Source: an uncultured Ruminococcus sp. (GTDB lineage: Bacteria; Bacillota; Clostridia; Oscillospirales; Ruminococcaceae). Taken from it: a stretch of DNA of 64,000 nt. Below, one piece after another: positions 1 to 9,938 of the stretch. The stretch is from NCBI GenBank assembly GCA_902787365.1, contig CADAGC010000035.1:1-64000 (forward strand). The letters are read 5' to 3'. Position 1 is the stretch's first letter. Every line of letters starts with the position of its first letter. The position numbers were made by a program, and so were the translations under genes. Under the pieces are notes generated by a model. The model was not told the origin of the DNA. It saw nothing but the letters and a program-made list of their open reading frames with translations, and ran no database searches.

Positions 1-127
1 AAACTGACTCCGCTTGAATTGCGAAGCCAGTTCGTTGCTTAATTTTTATTTACCATAGGGGCTTTTTTGTGCTGTACGCACAATGTGGGGCAGTTCAGTA
101 AAACCCTCGGGGCTGTTTCTTTTTAAA

Positions 128-183
128 TATATCGCCGCAGGCGATACCTTCATTTTGCATTATGCATTATGCATTATGAATTA
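128..183. repeat. Heptamer/hairpin repeat, right half only (copy E10)
   Basis: A short hairpin (CGCC GCA GGCG) is followed by ATACC, TTCATT and a run of ATGCATT heptamers that reaches the stop codon of the minus-strand gene ending at 181. It has the same architecture as the other copies of this family in the window. Bases 1-127 hold no gene that I can support. Confidence 0.8.
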
Positions 184-1434
184 TTCTATCACCGCATTCG
201 CCAGCATCAGCTTTATGCGGTTTTCCTGATTGACCCTCGTGGCACCGGGGTCGTAGTCGATAGCCACAATGTTCGCATCGGGGTAGGCTTGCTTGATGAC
301 ACGGCTCATGCCCTTGGCAACAATGTGATTGGGCAGACAACCAAAGGGCTGTGTGCAGATGATGTTCTTAGCCCCCGTCTCGGCAAGCGCCGCCATTTCG
401 GCGGTGATGAGCCAGCCCTCGCCCATTTTCACACCCTGATGAATGTACTTGTCAGCACACTTTCTAAGGTGCTCAAAATCGTGCGGCGGCTTGAAAACGC
501 CGTGCTCCTTTATCACCTTTATCTGCTGCTTCTGATACTTGTAAAGTACGTTGTAGCCTATCTTGTAAAGCCAAGACGACTTGTCCTTTTTATCGTACAG
601 CTGCGCATCGTTGACAGAGTCGGAAGCGCAGTATAGCACAAAGTCCAAAAGCCCGGGAACGTTAGGCTCGCAGCCCTCTGAGAGCAGGAACTCGTTAAGA
701 TGATTGTTAGCAAGCGGCGAGTATTTTACGTATATCTCCCCCACTATGCCGACAACGGGCTTCTTCTCCTTCTTCCTCGGAATGGCCGCAAAGTCGTTTA
801 GCATAGCCTTGTATATGGGCTTGGGCATCAGATAATCATTCGTGTCCATAAGCTTGACTAACCTGTGCTGCCAGCGTGCAACAAGCTCGTCGGTCATGCC
901 CTTGGTTACCTCGTAGGGCTTGCACTGGTTGTATAAAAGCATCAGCATATCGCCGTAAAGCACCGCATAGATAAGCCGCAGCGCTATCGCAGGCGTCATC
1001 GGGAATGCAGGGTTTTTCTCCAGTCCGCTGAAATTTAAAGATATTACAGGCACCTGCGGATACTTGCTCGCAACCGCCTTTCTTATCAGATGAATGTAGT
1101 TTGACGCTCTGCACCCGCCGCCTGTCTGCGACATGATGAGCGCTGTCTTGTTGACATCATACTTGCCGCTGTCAAGTGCGTCCATAAACTGCCCTATAAC
1201 GAGAAGTGCAGGATAGCACGCATCGTTATGGGTGTTCTGTAAGCCCTGATTTATGACGTTCTGCGAGTCATTTTCAAGCAGCTCCATATGATAGCCGTAT
1301 TTTTCGTATATCTTGATTATAAGCTTAAAGTGCATAGGCAGCATATCGGGGACAAGAATGGTATAATCCTTCTTCATATCCTCCGTGAAGATAGTCCTCT
1401 TCACTCTGCCCGATTCACTTACGTTGTTTGGCAT
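181..1434 (-). CDS. 2-hydroxyacyl-CoA dehydratase-like protein (COG3581 type)
   Basis: This 417-residue protein resembles the dehydratase-like part of the large 'CoA-substrate-specific enzyme activase' proteins of clostridia. Those proteins are related to the HgdB/FldC subunits that carry an iron-sulfur cluster. Visible cysteine motifs are NDACYPALL and GGGCRASNYIHL, in the first half, and CTQPFGCLPNHI near the C-terminus. The start at 1434 is chosen because CACCGGAGG lies just upstream; an upstream extension in frame is translated repeat DNA. The gene lies immediately downstream of the activase gene on the same strand, so the two probably form one transcript. In many relatives the two parts are one protein of about 1,400 residues; here a repeat element separates them. 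The substrate is unknown. Confidence 0.8.
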   Translation of the reverse strand: MPNNVSESGRVKRTIFTEDMKKDYTILVPDMLPMHFKLIIKIYEKYGYHMELLENDSQNVINQGLQNTHNDACYPALLVIGQFMDALDSGKYDVNKTALIMSQTGGGCRASNYIHLIRKAVASKYPQVPVISLNFSGLEKNPAFPMTPAIALRLIYAVLYGDMLMLLYNQCKPYEVTKGMTDELVARWQHRLVKLMDTNDYLMPKPIYKAMLNDFAAIPRKKEKKPVVGIVGEIYVKYSPLANNHLNEFLLSEGCEPNVPGLLDFVLYCASDSVNDAQLYDKKDKSSWLYKIGYNVLYKYQKQQIKVIKEHGVFKPPHDFEHLRKCADKYIHQGVKMGEGWLITAEMAALAETGAKNIICTQPFGCLPNHIVAKGMSRVIKQAYPDANIVAIDYDPGATRVNQENRIKLMLANAVIE

Positions 1435-1450
1435 GATCACACCTCCGGTG

Positions 1451-1681
1451 TTCAATGCAAAATGCATAATGCATAATGCATAATTATGGTATCGGCTTCG
1501 CCGATGATATGCCCATTCGGGCAGCCGCCTGCGGCGGCTAATTTTCAATGCACAGTTTTGCAGCACAACGCTTTAACTATTCACAAAGCATAATTGAAAC
1601 TTTGCGGCGCAGCCGCTTTTTAAATCCGTCCTGCGCAGCAGGACACCTCAATTATGCATTATGCATTATGCATTATGCATT
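1451..1681. repeat. Heptamer/hairpin repeat, complete copy (E1)
   Basis: The left half is a run of AATGCAT heptamers, then ATTATGGT, a hairpin (ATCGGCTTCGCCGAT), ATGCCCATTCGGGC and a GCCGCCTGCGGCGGC hairpin. The right half is TTTTTAAATCC, a hairpin (GTCCTGCGCAGCAGGAC), ACCTCAATT and ATGCATT heptamers. The two halves are arranged as inverted repeats around about 60 bases of spacer. The right end supplies the last two codons and the stop of the activase gene. Confidence 0.85.
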
Positions 1682-4627
1682 AACCAGCTGTGCTTCCTTT
1701 TCCTCCAGCGCTGCGGCCAGTGAGCGAAGCCTTATCTTCGCAGCGCCGAGGTTTGTGATCTCGTCGATCTTCAGCTGCGTGTAGAGCTTGCCTTTTTGTT
1801 CAAGGATAGCTCTTACCTCGTCGGTGGTTACGGCGTCAATGCCGCAGCCGAATGATACAAGCTGAACGAGCTGCATATCGTCATTCTGACAAACATACTC
1901 GGCAGCCCTGTAAAGGCGTGAGTGGTATGTCCACTGATTGAGTACGTCAACCGCAGGAACGGAGACTAACCCTGCTACGCTGTCCTCGGAAACTACTGCA
2001 AAGCCTAAAGACGCTATCAGCTTGTGAATGCCGTGGTTTATCTCGGGGTCGATGTGATAAGGCCTGCCTGCCAGCACGATTATCTTCTCGCCCTTTTCCC
2101 TCGCCTGTGCGATTATCTCAAGCGCCTTTGCTTCGTTTGCTTTCTTGAAGCGTATCTGCTCGGAGTATGCCTTGTTTAAGCACTCATATACCTGCTTTGG
2201 CGTTACCCCGAAGCGTGCAAAGCTCTTGCCCAGCACCTTTGCTACGTGCTTTTTGCTGTTGAGGTCAAGATAAGGCATGATGAAGTTTTTGTCATTAAGC
2301 TTTTCGTTGTTTGCCTTTAACAGCTCGGGATAGTATGCAACAACGGGGCAGTTGTAGTGGTTGTCAGAGCCGCCCTCGTCGATGTTGTAGCTCATGCAGG
2401 GGTAGAATATGAAGTCAACGCCCTTGTCAAGCAGGCTCTCGATGTGGCCGTGTGCTATCTTTGCAGGGTAGCATACCGTGTCTGACGGGATAGTCTGCTG
2501 ACCCTTGTAGTATGTAGCTCTTGTTGACTCCTCAGAAAGCACCACCTCAAACCCTAAGTCGGTAAGCAGGCTGTGCCAGAAAGGCATTAAGTCATAATAG
2601 CTGAGTGCAAGCGGTATTCCCACCCTCGCCTTTACCTGCTTGGGCTTTTTGTTCTCGTAGTCAAGGATCTTGCGGTATTTGTATTCTATCATATTCTCGG
2701 TGCGGTCGGTAAGCTTTATGCCTGCGCCCTTTTCGCACCTGTTGCCCGATGTGAAGCGGTGCCCGTCATTGAATCTTATGACAGTCAGCGAGCAGTGCGC
2801 CGTGCAGCCGCCGCATTGAAGCGCTGTCGCCTTGTATGAGAAGTTTTCAAGCCTCTCCTGCGTGATAAGTCTTGAAGCAAAGCCCTCGTCGTGCCTTGTT
2901 CTCTCCATAGCAAAGAGCGCACAGCCGAATGCACCCATAAGGCCTGCTATTGCAGGGCGTATAACGTTTCTGCCAAGCTCTTTCTCAAACGAGCGCAGAA
3001 CTGCGTCATTCAAGAATGTGCCGCCCTGAACGACAATATTCTCGCCCAGCTCGTCAATGCTCTTGGCACGTATGACCTTATATATAGCATTCTTGATGAT
3101 AGACGATGAAAGGCCTGCGGATATGTCCTCAACAGGTGCGCCGTCTTTCTGCGCCTGCTTGACTGATGAGTTCATAAACACCGTGCAGCGTGAGCCAAGC
3201 TCAACGGGTGCCTTTGCAAAAAGCCCAAGCCTTGCAAAGTCCGCTATCGTGTAGCCCATAGCGCCTGCAAATGTCTGTATAAACGAGCCGCAGCCCGAAG
3301 AGCAGGCTTCGTTGAGCATTATGCTGTCGATAGCCTTTTGCTTTATCTTGAAGCACTTGATGTCCTGCCCGCCTATGTCTATTATAAAGTCAACATCGGG
3401 GCAGAAGAAAGCCGCCGCCTTGTAGTGAGCAACAGTCTCAACAATGCCGAAGTCGATGCCGAGGCCTGCCTTTATAAGCTCCTCGCCGTAGCCTGTAACG
3501 GCGCTTGCCTTTATCTTAAGCTTCGGGTTTGCAAGAGCGTAGATCTCCAAAAGCTTATCCTTTATAACGTCAAGGGGCTGACCCTTGTTCGAGCAGTAGT
3601 GCTGGTATAAAAGCCCGCCGTCGGGGGTTATCAGCACAAGCTTCGTGGTGGTCGAGCCTGCGTCAACGCCCAGGTAAGCGTCGCCCTCGTATGTCTTGAT
3701 GTCGGCATATTTAAGGTCAGATTTTCTGTGCCTGTCGATAAAGTCGTTGTATTCCTGCTTTGTGGCAAACAGCGGCTCTGTGGTGGCAATAGTGTCCTGC
3801 GCCTTGGCGTTTGCGAGTTTATCCATAGCAACGTCTAAGCTCATAGGCTCGCTCATCTTCTCAGCGTGGAGTGCCGAGCCGTAAGCCATAAAGCAGGAAG
3901 CAAGCTCGGGAAGCGTTGCCCTGTCGCCTAAATCAAGCGTATCAATAAACGCCTGCCTTAGTGCAGATAAGAAAGACAAAGGCCCGCCCAAGAACAGCAC
4001 GTTGCCCTCTATCTTTCTGCCCTGCGCAAGACCCGAAACCGTCTGGTCAACCACCGCCTGGAAGATAGATGCCGAGATATCCTCTTTCTTGGCGCCCTGG
4101 TTAAGAAGCGGCTGTATGTCGGATTTTGCGAAAACGCCGCACCTTGACGCTATGGGGTATATCTTTTCATGCTTTAGCGCAAGGGCGTTCATATCATCGG
4201 GCGTTACACCCAAAAGCCCTGCCATCTGGTCGATAAATGCGCCCGTGCCGCCTGCGCATGAGCCGTTCATTCGCTGCTCAACGCCGCCCGTGAGGAAGAT
4301 TATCTTTGCGTCCTCACCGCCAAGCTCAACCACAACGTCCGTGTCGGGGTAGCTCTTGTTAACAGCCGTGAACGCCGCAAAAACTTCCTGCACGAAGGTT
4401 ATCTTAGCCGCATTTGCGATACCAAGACCTGCCGAGCCTGTTATTGCTATCCTGAACATATCGTCGGGGTACTGCTCTTTTATCAGCGCCAGCTGCGCCT
4501 GCACAGTCTCCCCTACTTTCGAGAAATGCCTCTCGTATTTTGTATAGATTATCTCCTCGCCGTCAAGAATACAAGTCTTGACAGTAGTCGAGCCTACGTC
4601 TATTCCCAGACAATAAACCTTTCCCAT
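1673..4627 (-). CDS. Acyl-CoA dehydratase activase (BadF/BadG/BcrA/BcrD ATPase, two modules plus DUF2229)
   Basis: This 984-residue protein belongs to the family that uses ATP to inject an electron into 2-hydroxyacyl-CoA dehydratases. Module one begins with GIDVGSTTVKTCILDG (residues about 7-22), followed by ELGGEDAKI, NGSCAGGTGAF and SRCGVFAKSD. Module two repeats the pattern from about residue 318: GVDAGSTTTKLVLI, DIGGQDIKCF, NEACSSGCGSF and SRCTVFMNSS. The cysteines in these motifs are those expected to hold a bridging 4Fe-4S cluster. A DUF2229 region follows from about residue 665 (GIPLALSYYDLMPFWHS). The last residues Asn-Ala and the stop come from the adjacent AATGCATAA heptamer, so the natural C-terminus may have been altered by the repeat. 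Confidence 0.88.
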   Translation of the reverse strand: MGKVYCLGIDVGSTTVKTCILDGEEIIYTKYERHFSKVGETVQAQLALIKEQYPDDMFRIAITGSAGLGIANAAKITFVQEVFAAFTAVNKSYPDTDVVVELGGEDAKIIFLTGGVEQRMNGSCAGGTGAFIDQMAGLLGVTPDDMNALALKHEKIYPIASRCGVFAKSDIQPLLNQGAKKEDISASIFQAVVDQTVSGLAQGRKIEGNVLFLGGPLSFLSALRQAFIDTLDLGDRATLPELASCFMAYGSALHAEKMSEPMSLDVAMDKLANAKAQDTIATTEPLFATKQEYNDFIDRHRKSDLKYADIKTYEGDAYLGVDAGSTTTKLVLITPDGGLLYQHYCSNKGQPLDVIKDKLLEIYALANPKLKIKASAVTGYGEELIKAGLGIDFGIVETVAHYKAAAFFCPDVDFIIDIGGQDIKCFKIKQKAIDSIMLNEACSSGCGSFIQTFAGAMGYTIADFARLGLFAKAPVELGSRCTVFMNSSVKQAQKDGAPVEDISAGLSSSIIKNAIYKVIRAKSIDELGENIVVQGGTFLNDAVLRSFEKELGRNVIRPAIAGLMGAFGCALFAMERTRHDEGFASRLITQERLENFSYKATALQCGGCTAHCSLTVIRFNDGHRFTSGNRCEKGAGIKLTDRTENMIEYKYRKILDYENKKPKQVKARVGIPLALSYYDLMPFWHSLLTDLGFEVVLSEESTRATYYKGQQTIPSDTVCYPAKIAHGHIESLLDKGVDFIFYPCMSYNIDEGGSDNHYNCPVVAYYPELLKANNEKLNDKNFIMPYLDLNSKKHVAKVLGKSFARFGVTPKQVYECLNKAYSEQIRFKKANEAKALEIIAQAREKGEKIIVLAGRPYHIDPEINHGIHKLIASLGFAVVSEDSVAGLVSVPAVDVLNQWTYHSRLYRAAEYVCQNDDMQLVQLVSFGCGIDAVTTDEVRAILEQKGKLYTQLKIDEITNLGAAKIRLRSLAAALEEKEAQLVNA

Positions 4628-4645
4628 ATCATTCCTACCTTTTAA

Positions 4646-4925
4646 TAATGCATATATGCACGCATTATCCGCCTTTGGCGGAAAACGCTAAACATAATGC
4701 ATAATTGATGTGTGCGCCTTTGGCGCACGGATTATTAAATCAACACTTAGAGATATTATAACATATATTTATAAAAAAATAAAGGCTTTTCACAGTTTTT
4801 TCAGAAATTAATGAAAGCCCGCCCGAATGGGCATCTATCGCCCGCAAGGGCGATACCTCAATTATGCATTATGCATTATGCATTATGCATTTTGAATTAT
4901 GCATTATGAATTATGAATTATGCAT
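4646..4925. repeat. Heptamer/hairpin repeat, complete copy (E2)
   Basis: The left half has degenerate AATGCAT units around 4646-4710 and hairpins CCGCCTTTGGCGG and GTGCGCCTTTGGCGCAC. The right half has GCCCGAATGGGCAT, a hairpin TATCGCCCGCAAGGGCGATA, ACCTCAATT and about eight ATGCATT-like units. It occupies most of the 405-base divergent gap between the activase gene and the lysozyme gene. The rest of that gap holds an A/T-rich stretch and the lysozyme promoter. Confidence 0.85.
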
Positions 4926-4950
4926 TCTATTTATTTCCACCTCAAAATAT

Positions 4951-4979
4951 TTGACATTCCTGCAAAAATAGTGTATAAT
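4951..4979 (+). promoter_or_regulatory. Sigma-A promoter of the GH25 gene
   Basis: TTGACA at 4951-4956 and TATAAT at 4974-4979 are separated by 17 bases. They lie about 50 bases upstream of the TTG start of the lysozyme gene. Confidence 0.85.
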
Positions 4980-5032
4980 GTATTTATTACAATTCGATTA
5001 CAAAAGTAAGAGAACTTAAGAAAGGTGATATT

Positions 5033-7450
5033 TTGGTTATTTCAAGAAAAGGGCTGCGCATAATAACTGCACTCATCGCTGCTGTGATATGCGCTCTCTG
5101 TATAGCGTTTTCATCGGCTGCACCGAAAGCTCAGGCATTGGTACATAACTCACGCTTTAAGAACTGCAAGAAGCTCTACGGCATAGACGTTTCAAAATGG
5201 CAGACGACTATCGACTGGAAGAAAGTCGCCGCTGACGGGATAGACTTCGTTATCATTCGTATGGGCTATTCCGACAGACAGACAGGCGTGCATTGTACAG
5301 ACGAGACATTCTGGACTAACTATAAGGGCGCCAAGGCCGCAGGGCTGAAAGTCGGCGTTTATTACTACTCAACGGCTATCACAAAGGCCGAGGCGGTCAG
5401 CGAGGGCAAGTATGTGCTCTCTGTACTCGGCGGCACAAAGCTTGACCTGCCCGTTTACTTCGACCAGGAGTGTGTCGAGGGCAGAGTCGTTCCCTCAAAG
5501 ATAACTACATCGAGCATGACGCAGTTTGCTTTGGGCTTTCTTGAAACAGTCACCGCAGGCGGCTATCAGGCAGGCTACTATTCTTATATAAGCTGGATAT
5601 ACAGCGAGATAGACGCTTCCCAGATAGAAAAGACCTACCCTATGTGGATAGCAAACGTCACCAACGAAACCAAATACGAGGGCATATATAATATGTGGCA
5701 GTATTCCTTTACAGGTAAGGTAAACGGCATACCCACAGCGGTTGACAGAGATGTGCTCTACCTGCCTGCCGACCCGCCTGCAAAGGTAACAGGCTTAAAG
5801 GCAACTCTCAGCGGCAATAAGGCAACTCTCAGCTGGAGCAAGGTCTCAAACGCCGACGGCTACTACCTCTACAGAACAGTAAACGGCAACACCGAGATGA
5901 TAGCAGAGCTTGACTCTGCGACGACGTCATTCACGGTAGACGCGACACCCGTTGAAGCCAAGTATGCAGTCAGCGCATATGTTTACAGCATTATGCTCAC
6001 CGAGGGTGCGGCTTCCGACAGCGTGAGCGTAAAGGCAGACGTTCCCTATAACCTCACATCAAAAAACGGCCTTAACTACATAACCCTCAGCTGGCAGCCG
6101 CTTAAGAACGCCGCAGGCTATATAGTCTATTTTGATAAGGGCAACGGCAGCTATACATGGGCAGGCAAGACCACGACTACTTCTTTAAAGATAAAGAACT
6201 TAAAATCCGCCACAAAGTATAATCTTGCGGTAAAGGCGTATTTCAACGCCGACGGCAGCAGCAATTATGTTGAGGGGTCAAGCACCCTCTCTGCTGTAAG
6301 CTCGACCCACCACACAGGCACACAGAACGTGCAGGCCACAAACCTTACCCTTAAGACCAACGGCACCACCTCGCAGACGATAAAGTGGACAGCCCCCTCG
6401 GGCAGCGTAGACGGCTACAGGGTCTATTTCTACGATACCGAGACAGGCAGCTATAAGCGTGCCGCACAGGTGACAAAGACCACCGCCACCATAACAGGCC
6501 TGACACCGGGCTGTGAGTATAATTTTATGGTGAGGAGTTTCTATAACACCGCAGATACAATGGTGCTCTCACAGTACAGCGACCTGCTGACTACCAACAC
6601 CCAGTCAACCAAGGTGACTAACATAAAGACCACCGCCCGCACCAATAACTCCCTCACACTCAGCTGGAGCATGGGCGCACAGGGCGAGGCCGAGGGCTAC
6701 AGGATATATTCCTATGATAAGTCCACCAAGAAATACACACGCTTGGCACAGACCACCGCCAAGAGCTATAAGTTCACAGGCTTAAAGCAGGGCTGCGAGT
6801 ACACCTACCTTATAAGAAGCTTCTATAAGACGAGCGTGGGCGGCGTGATACTCTCCCAGTACTGCGACCTCTACACCACAGGCACAATGGCAACAAAGGC
6901 CACAAACCTGAAAGTCAAGGCAAACTCAAAGCTCTATCAGACGATAAGCTGGACGATCCCGAGTAATCAGCGAGTTGACGGCAGCAGGCTCTATTCCTAT
7001 AATACGTCCACCAAGAAATACACCAGGCTCTGCGACGTTACCACCAACTCATTCAAGGTAACAGGCCTTAAGGCAGGCACCGAGTATCACTACCTTGTGA
7101 GAACATACTACAAGGCAGGCAGCGAGTATATACTTTCCGATTATTCGGCACTTCTCGACTGCGCCACAAGCCCTGCCGCCCCTGCAAACCTTAAGTCATC
7201 AAACGTGACCGCAGCAAGCGTAAAGCTTACCTGGGATAAGGTAAGCGGCGCCAACGGCTACAACGTATACCGAGTGGACGCAGACGGCAAGACCACCGTT
7301 GTCAAGGGCACAACAGGCAACACCGTCACCCTCAAAAACCTTACCAAAAACACCAAGTACACCTATATGGTAAGAGCCTACAAAAAATCAGGCGGCGTGA
7401 AATACCTGGGCTTCGCTTCCAAGAAGCTGGGCGTCACCACTTCAAAATGA
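5033..7450 (+). CDS. Secreted GH25 lysozyme with six fibronectin type III domains
   Basis: This 805-residue protein starts with a signal peptide of about 36 residues ending near AQA. The GH25 muramidase domain spans about residues 48-240. It shows the family's DVSKWQ motif, the FVIIRMGY strand and the acidic pair in YFDQEC. It should cleave the N-acetylmuramate to N-acetylglucosamine bond of peptidoglycan outside the cell. Six Fn3-like repeats of about 92 residues follow, each with a L(T/S)W core and a GY.(L/V)Y strand; the middle ones share YSFTGLKxGCEY-type loops. The start is a TTG preceded by AAGGTGAT. A strong terminator follows. The repeats could space the catalytic domain away from the wall or bind polysaccharide. 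Confidence 0.9.
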   Translation: MVISRKGLRIITALIAAVICALCIAFSSAAPKAQALVHNSRFKNCKKLYGIDVSKWQTTIDWKKVAADGIDFVIIRMGYSDRQTGVHCTDETFWTNYKGAKAAGLKVGVYYYSTAITKAEAVSEGKYVLSVLGGTKLDLPVYFDQECVEGRVVPSKITTSSMTQFALGFLETVTAGGYQAGYYSYISWIYSEIDASQIEKTYPMWIANVTNETKYEGIYNMWQYSFTGKVNGIPTAVDRDVLYLPADPPAKVTGLKATLSGNKATLSWSKVSNADGYYLYRTVNGNTEMIAELDSATTSFTVDATPVEAKYAVSAYVYSIMLTEGAASDSVSVKADVPYNLTSKNGLNYITLSWQPLKNAAGYIVYFDKGNGSYTWAGKTTTTSLKIKNLKSATKYNLAVKAYFNADGSSNYVEGSSTLSAVSSTHHTGTQNVQATNLTLKTNGTTSQTIKWTAPSGSVDGYRVYFYDTETGSYKRAAQVTKTTATITGLTPGCEYNFMVRSFYNTADTMVLSQYSDLLTTNTQSTKVTNIKTTARTNNSLTLSWSMGAQGEAEGYRIYSYDKSTKKYTRLAQTTAKSYKFTGLKQGCEYTYLIRSFYKTSVGGVILSQYCDLYTTGTMATKATNLKVKANSKLYQTISWTIPSNQRVDGSRLYSYNTSTKKYTRLCDVTTNSFKVTGLKAGTEYHYLVRTYYKAGSEYILSDYSALLDCATSPAAPANLKSSNVTAASVKLTWDKVSGANGYNVYRVDADGKTTVVKGTTGNTVTLKNLTKNTKYTYMVRAYKKSGGVKYLGFASKKLGVTTSK

Positions 7451-7456
7451 CCCCAC

Positions 7457-7491
7457 CTCCCCCGAAATTTTCGCTTCGGGGGAGATTTTTT
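7457..7491 (+). terminator. Rho-independent terminator after the GH25 gene
   Basis: A CTCCCCCGAA / TTCGGGGGAG stem is followed by a run of six T residues. Confidence 0.9.
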
Positions 7492-7503
7492 GCCCCAAAA
7501 CGG

Positions 7504-7532
7504 TTGAAATCTCTGTAAAACTGTGGTATAAT
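7504..7532 (+). promoter_or_regulatory. Promoter of the GH95 gene
   Basis: TTGAAA at 7504-7509 and TATAAT at 7527-7532 have a 17-base spacer. The 12 bases TTGAAATCTCTG are the same as at the ilvE promoter (47567). Confidence 0.75.
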
Positions 7533-7550
7533 GAACTTTGTATGATAATC

Positions 7551-7645
7551 AGACGATTGCGCCGCAGGCGGCTGCCCGATATGGGCGGATTCAACAAAGT
7601 TGAATCCTACTCCGCCGTAAGGCGGACACAATAATTATGCATTGA
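7551..7645. repeat. Heptamer/hairpin repeat, right half (E11)
   Basis: Hairpins GCCGCAGGCGGC, GCCCGATATGGGC, GATTCAACAAAGTTGAATC and TCCGCCGTAAGGCGGA are followed by CACAATAATT and one ATGCATT unit. The element sits in the 5' untranslated region of the fucosidase mRNA, between the promoter and the start codon. Confidence 0.75.
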
Positions 7646-7661
7646 AACGAAAGGATACTAT

Positions 7662-9938
7662 ATGACCGACTACACACTCTGGTACACCACCCCTGCTGAT
7701 GACTGGAACAAGGCGCTGCCGCTTGGCAACGGGCGAATAGGCGCTATGGTGTTCTCGCAGCCGATAGATGAAAAGATACAGCTCAACGAAGACTCTGTCT
7801 GGTCGGGCGGGTATCGTGAGAGAAACAATAAAAACGCATATGAAAACTTAGAAAAAGTAAGGCAGCTGCTCTTTGATGAGAAGATAAGCGAAGCAGAAGC
7901 CTACGTTTACGACCTCTTCTGCGGCACGCCTGTTAACCAGCGCCACTATATGCCTTTAGGCGACCTGAGCATCAAGCACGTAAAGGAAAGTGAAGCCGAT
8001 TTTCACACTCGCTCGCTTGACCTGAGCACGGCGCTGAGCCTTACCGAATATACCCTCTCGGGTGTCAGATTTAAGCGTGAATGCTTTGTCTCCTACCCCG
8101 ATGATGTGCTCGTTTTGCATATCACAGCCGAAAGGGAGGCAAGCGTGTCGGTGCGCATCGGCATTGACGGGCGTGATGATTATTTTGACGATAACTCCCC
8201 CGTGTCGGATAGCGAGATTCTCTACTACGGCGGCAGCGGCGGCGAGGACGGGATAAACTTTGCGGCGTTTATAAAAGTGCTTTCAAAGGGCGGCAGCGTG
8301 TCACGCTATGGCAGCTTTATCCGGACGGAAGATTGCGACGAAGTCACCGTGCTTCTGAGCGCTGCCACATCGTTCAGAGTTGATGATTACTTAGGCCGTG
8401 CAAAGCGTGATGTCAAAGAAGCGCTTGCCTACACCTACGAGCAGCTCAAAGAGCGCCATATCGCAGACTATAAGGCGCTGTTTGACAGAGCGAAGATAAC
8501 CCTTGACGACCCGTGTGATCTTTCAAACACCCCCACCAACGAGCGCCTTGTTCGTATCAAAGAGGGCAAGCATGACAACAAGCTGACCGAGCTTTACCAC
8601 GCTTTCGGGCGCTACCTGTATATTGCAGGCAGCCGTGAGGGCAGTCTGCCGCTTAATCTGCAAGGCATATGGAATAAAGATATGTGGCCTGCCTGGGGCT
8701 GCAAGTTCACCATAAACATAAACACCGAGATGAACTACTGGGCGGCCGAGAGCTGCGCCCTTAGCGAGCTGCACACTCCCCTCTTTGAGCTGATAGAGCG
8801 TATGCGCCCAAACGGCAGAGTTACTGCTAAGGAGATGTATAACTGCTCTGGCTTCGTCTGCCACCACAACACCGATATATGGGGCGACACCGCCCCGCAG
8901 GACTTATGGATGCCTGCAACACAATGGCCTATGGGTGCGGCGTGGCTGTGCCTGCATATTATGGAGCACTACCGCTTCACGCAGGATAAGGACTTCCTCG
9001 CATCAAAGTATGACACTATCAAGGAAGCGGCGCAGTTTTTTGTAGACTTTCTGATAGAGGATAAGCAGGGGCACCTGGTCACCTGCCCGTCAGTCTCACC
9101 TGAGAACACCTACATCACCGAAAGCGGCACGAAAGGTTCGCTTTGCATAGCGCCCTCAATGGACAGCCAGATAATCACCTGCCTGTTTAATGACGTGATA
9201 GAAGCGCAGGATATTCTCGACACCGACCACGCTTTCGGCAAGAGACTGCGTGCGATACTTGACAGACTCCCACAGCCCGAGGTCGGCAAATACGGCCAGA
9301 TAAAGGAATGGGCTATCGACTACGACGAAGCAGAGCCTGGGCACAGGCACGTTTCACAGCTTTTCGCCCTCTACCCTGCATCGCTCATATCCGTAAGAAA
9401 GACCCCCGAGCTTGCAAAAGCGGCGGCGGCGACGTTAGAGAGAAGACTTTCCCACGGCGGCGGCCACACAGGCTGGTCGAGAGCGTGGATGATAAACTTC
9501 TACGCAAGGCTTCACGACGGCGAGCAGGTGTATAAAAACATCGAGGCGCTGCTTGCTCACTCGACCGCTGAGAATATGTTCGATATGCACCCGCCTTTCC
9601 AGATCGACGGCAACTTCGGCGGCACGGCAGGCATAACAGAAGCCCTGCTGCAAAGCGAGAATGGCGAGATAATCGTTCTGCCCGCCCTGCCAGACAAGTG
9701 GGAAAGCGGCTCGTTTGAAGGCCTTAAAGCAAGGGGCGGCTTCACAGTCTCCTGCAAGTGGAAAAACAACAAAGCCGAGCGCATCACCATTCTTTCCACC
9801 CACGGCGGAATATGCCGCCTTGTAACCTCCCCCGATACGGTCATCAAGTGCAAGGGCGAGAACGTGCCCTTTGAGTACATCGACGGCTGTGCGGTATTTG
9901 AAACAACACAGGGGAAAGAGTACCTTATCAATGCATAA
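7662..9938 (+). CDS. GH95 alpha-L-fucosidase (cytoplasmic)
   Basis: The 758-residue protein matches GH95 over its whole length. It starts with LWYTTPADDWNKALPLGNGRIGAMVF and continues with LNEDSVWSGG. The (alpha/alpha)6 barrel motifs NLQGIWNKDMWPAWG, INTEMNYWAAESC, HHNTDIWGDTAPQ and SPENTY are present and hold the family's catalytic Asn and Asp residues. No signal peptide is visible, so it probably acts on imported fucosylated oligosaccharides, removing alpha-1,2-linked L-fucose; some family members act on L-galactose instead. The final codons LINA and the stop are shared with the heptamer repeat that follows. The start ATG lies nine bases after GAAAGGA. Confidence 0.9.
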   Translation: MTDYTLWYTTPADDWNKALPLGNGRIGAMVFSQPIDEKIQLNEDSVWSGGYRERNNKNAYENLEKVRQLLFDEKISEAEAYVYDLFCGTPVNQRHYMPLGDLSIKHVKESEADFHTRSLDLSTALSLTEYTLSGVRFKRECFVSYPDDVLVLHITAEREASVSVRIGIDGRDDYFDDNSPVSDSEILYYGGSGGEDGINFAAFIKVLSKGGSVSRYGSFIRTEDCDEVTVLLSAATSFRVDDYLGRAKRDVKEALAYTYEQLKERHIADYKALFDRAKITLDDPCDLSNTPTNERLVRIKEGKHDNKLTELYHAFGRYLYIAGSREGSLPLNLQGIWNKDMWPAWGCKFTININTEMNYWAAESCALSELHTPLFELIERMRPNGRVTAKEMYNCSGFVCHHNTDIWGDTAPQDLWMPATQWPMGAAWLCLHIMEHYRFTQDKDFLASKYDTIKEAAQFFVDFLIEDKQGHLVTCPSVSPENTYITESGTKGSLCIAPSMDSQIITCLFNDVIEAQDILDTDHAFGKRLRAILDRLPQPEVGKYGQIKEWAIDYDEAEPGHRHVSQLFALYPASLISVRKTPELAKAAAATLERRLSHGGGHTGWSRAWMINFYARLHDGEQVYKNIEALLAHSTAENMFDMHPPFQIDGNFGGTAGITEALLQSENGEIIVLPALPDKWESGSFEGLKARGGFTVSCKWKNNKAERITILSTHGGICRLVTSPDTVIKCKGENVPFEYIDGCAVFETTQGKEYLINA

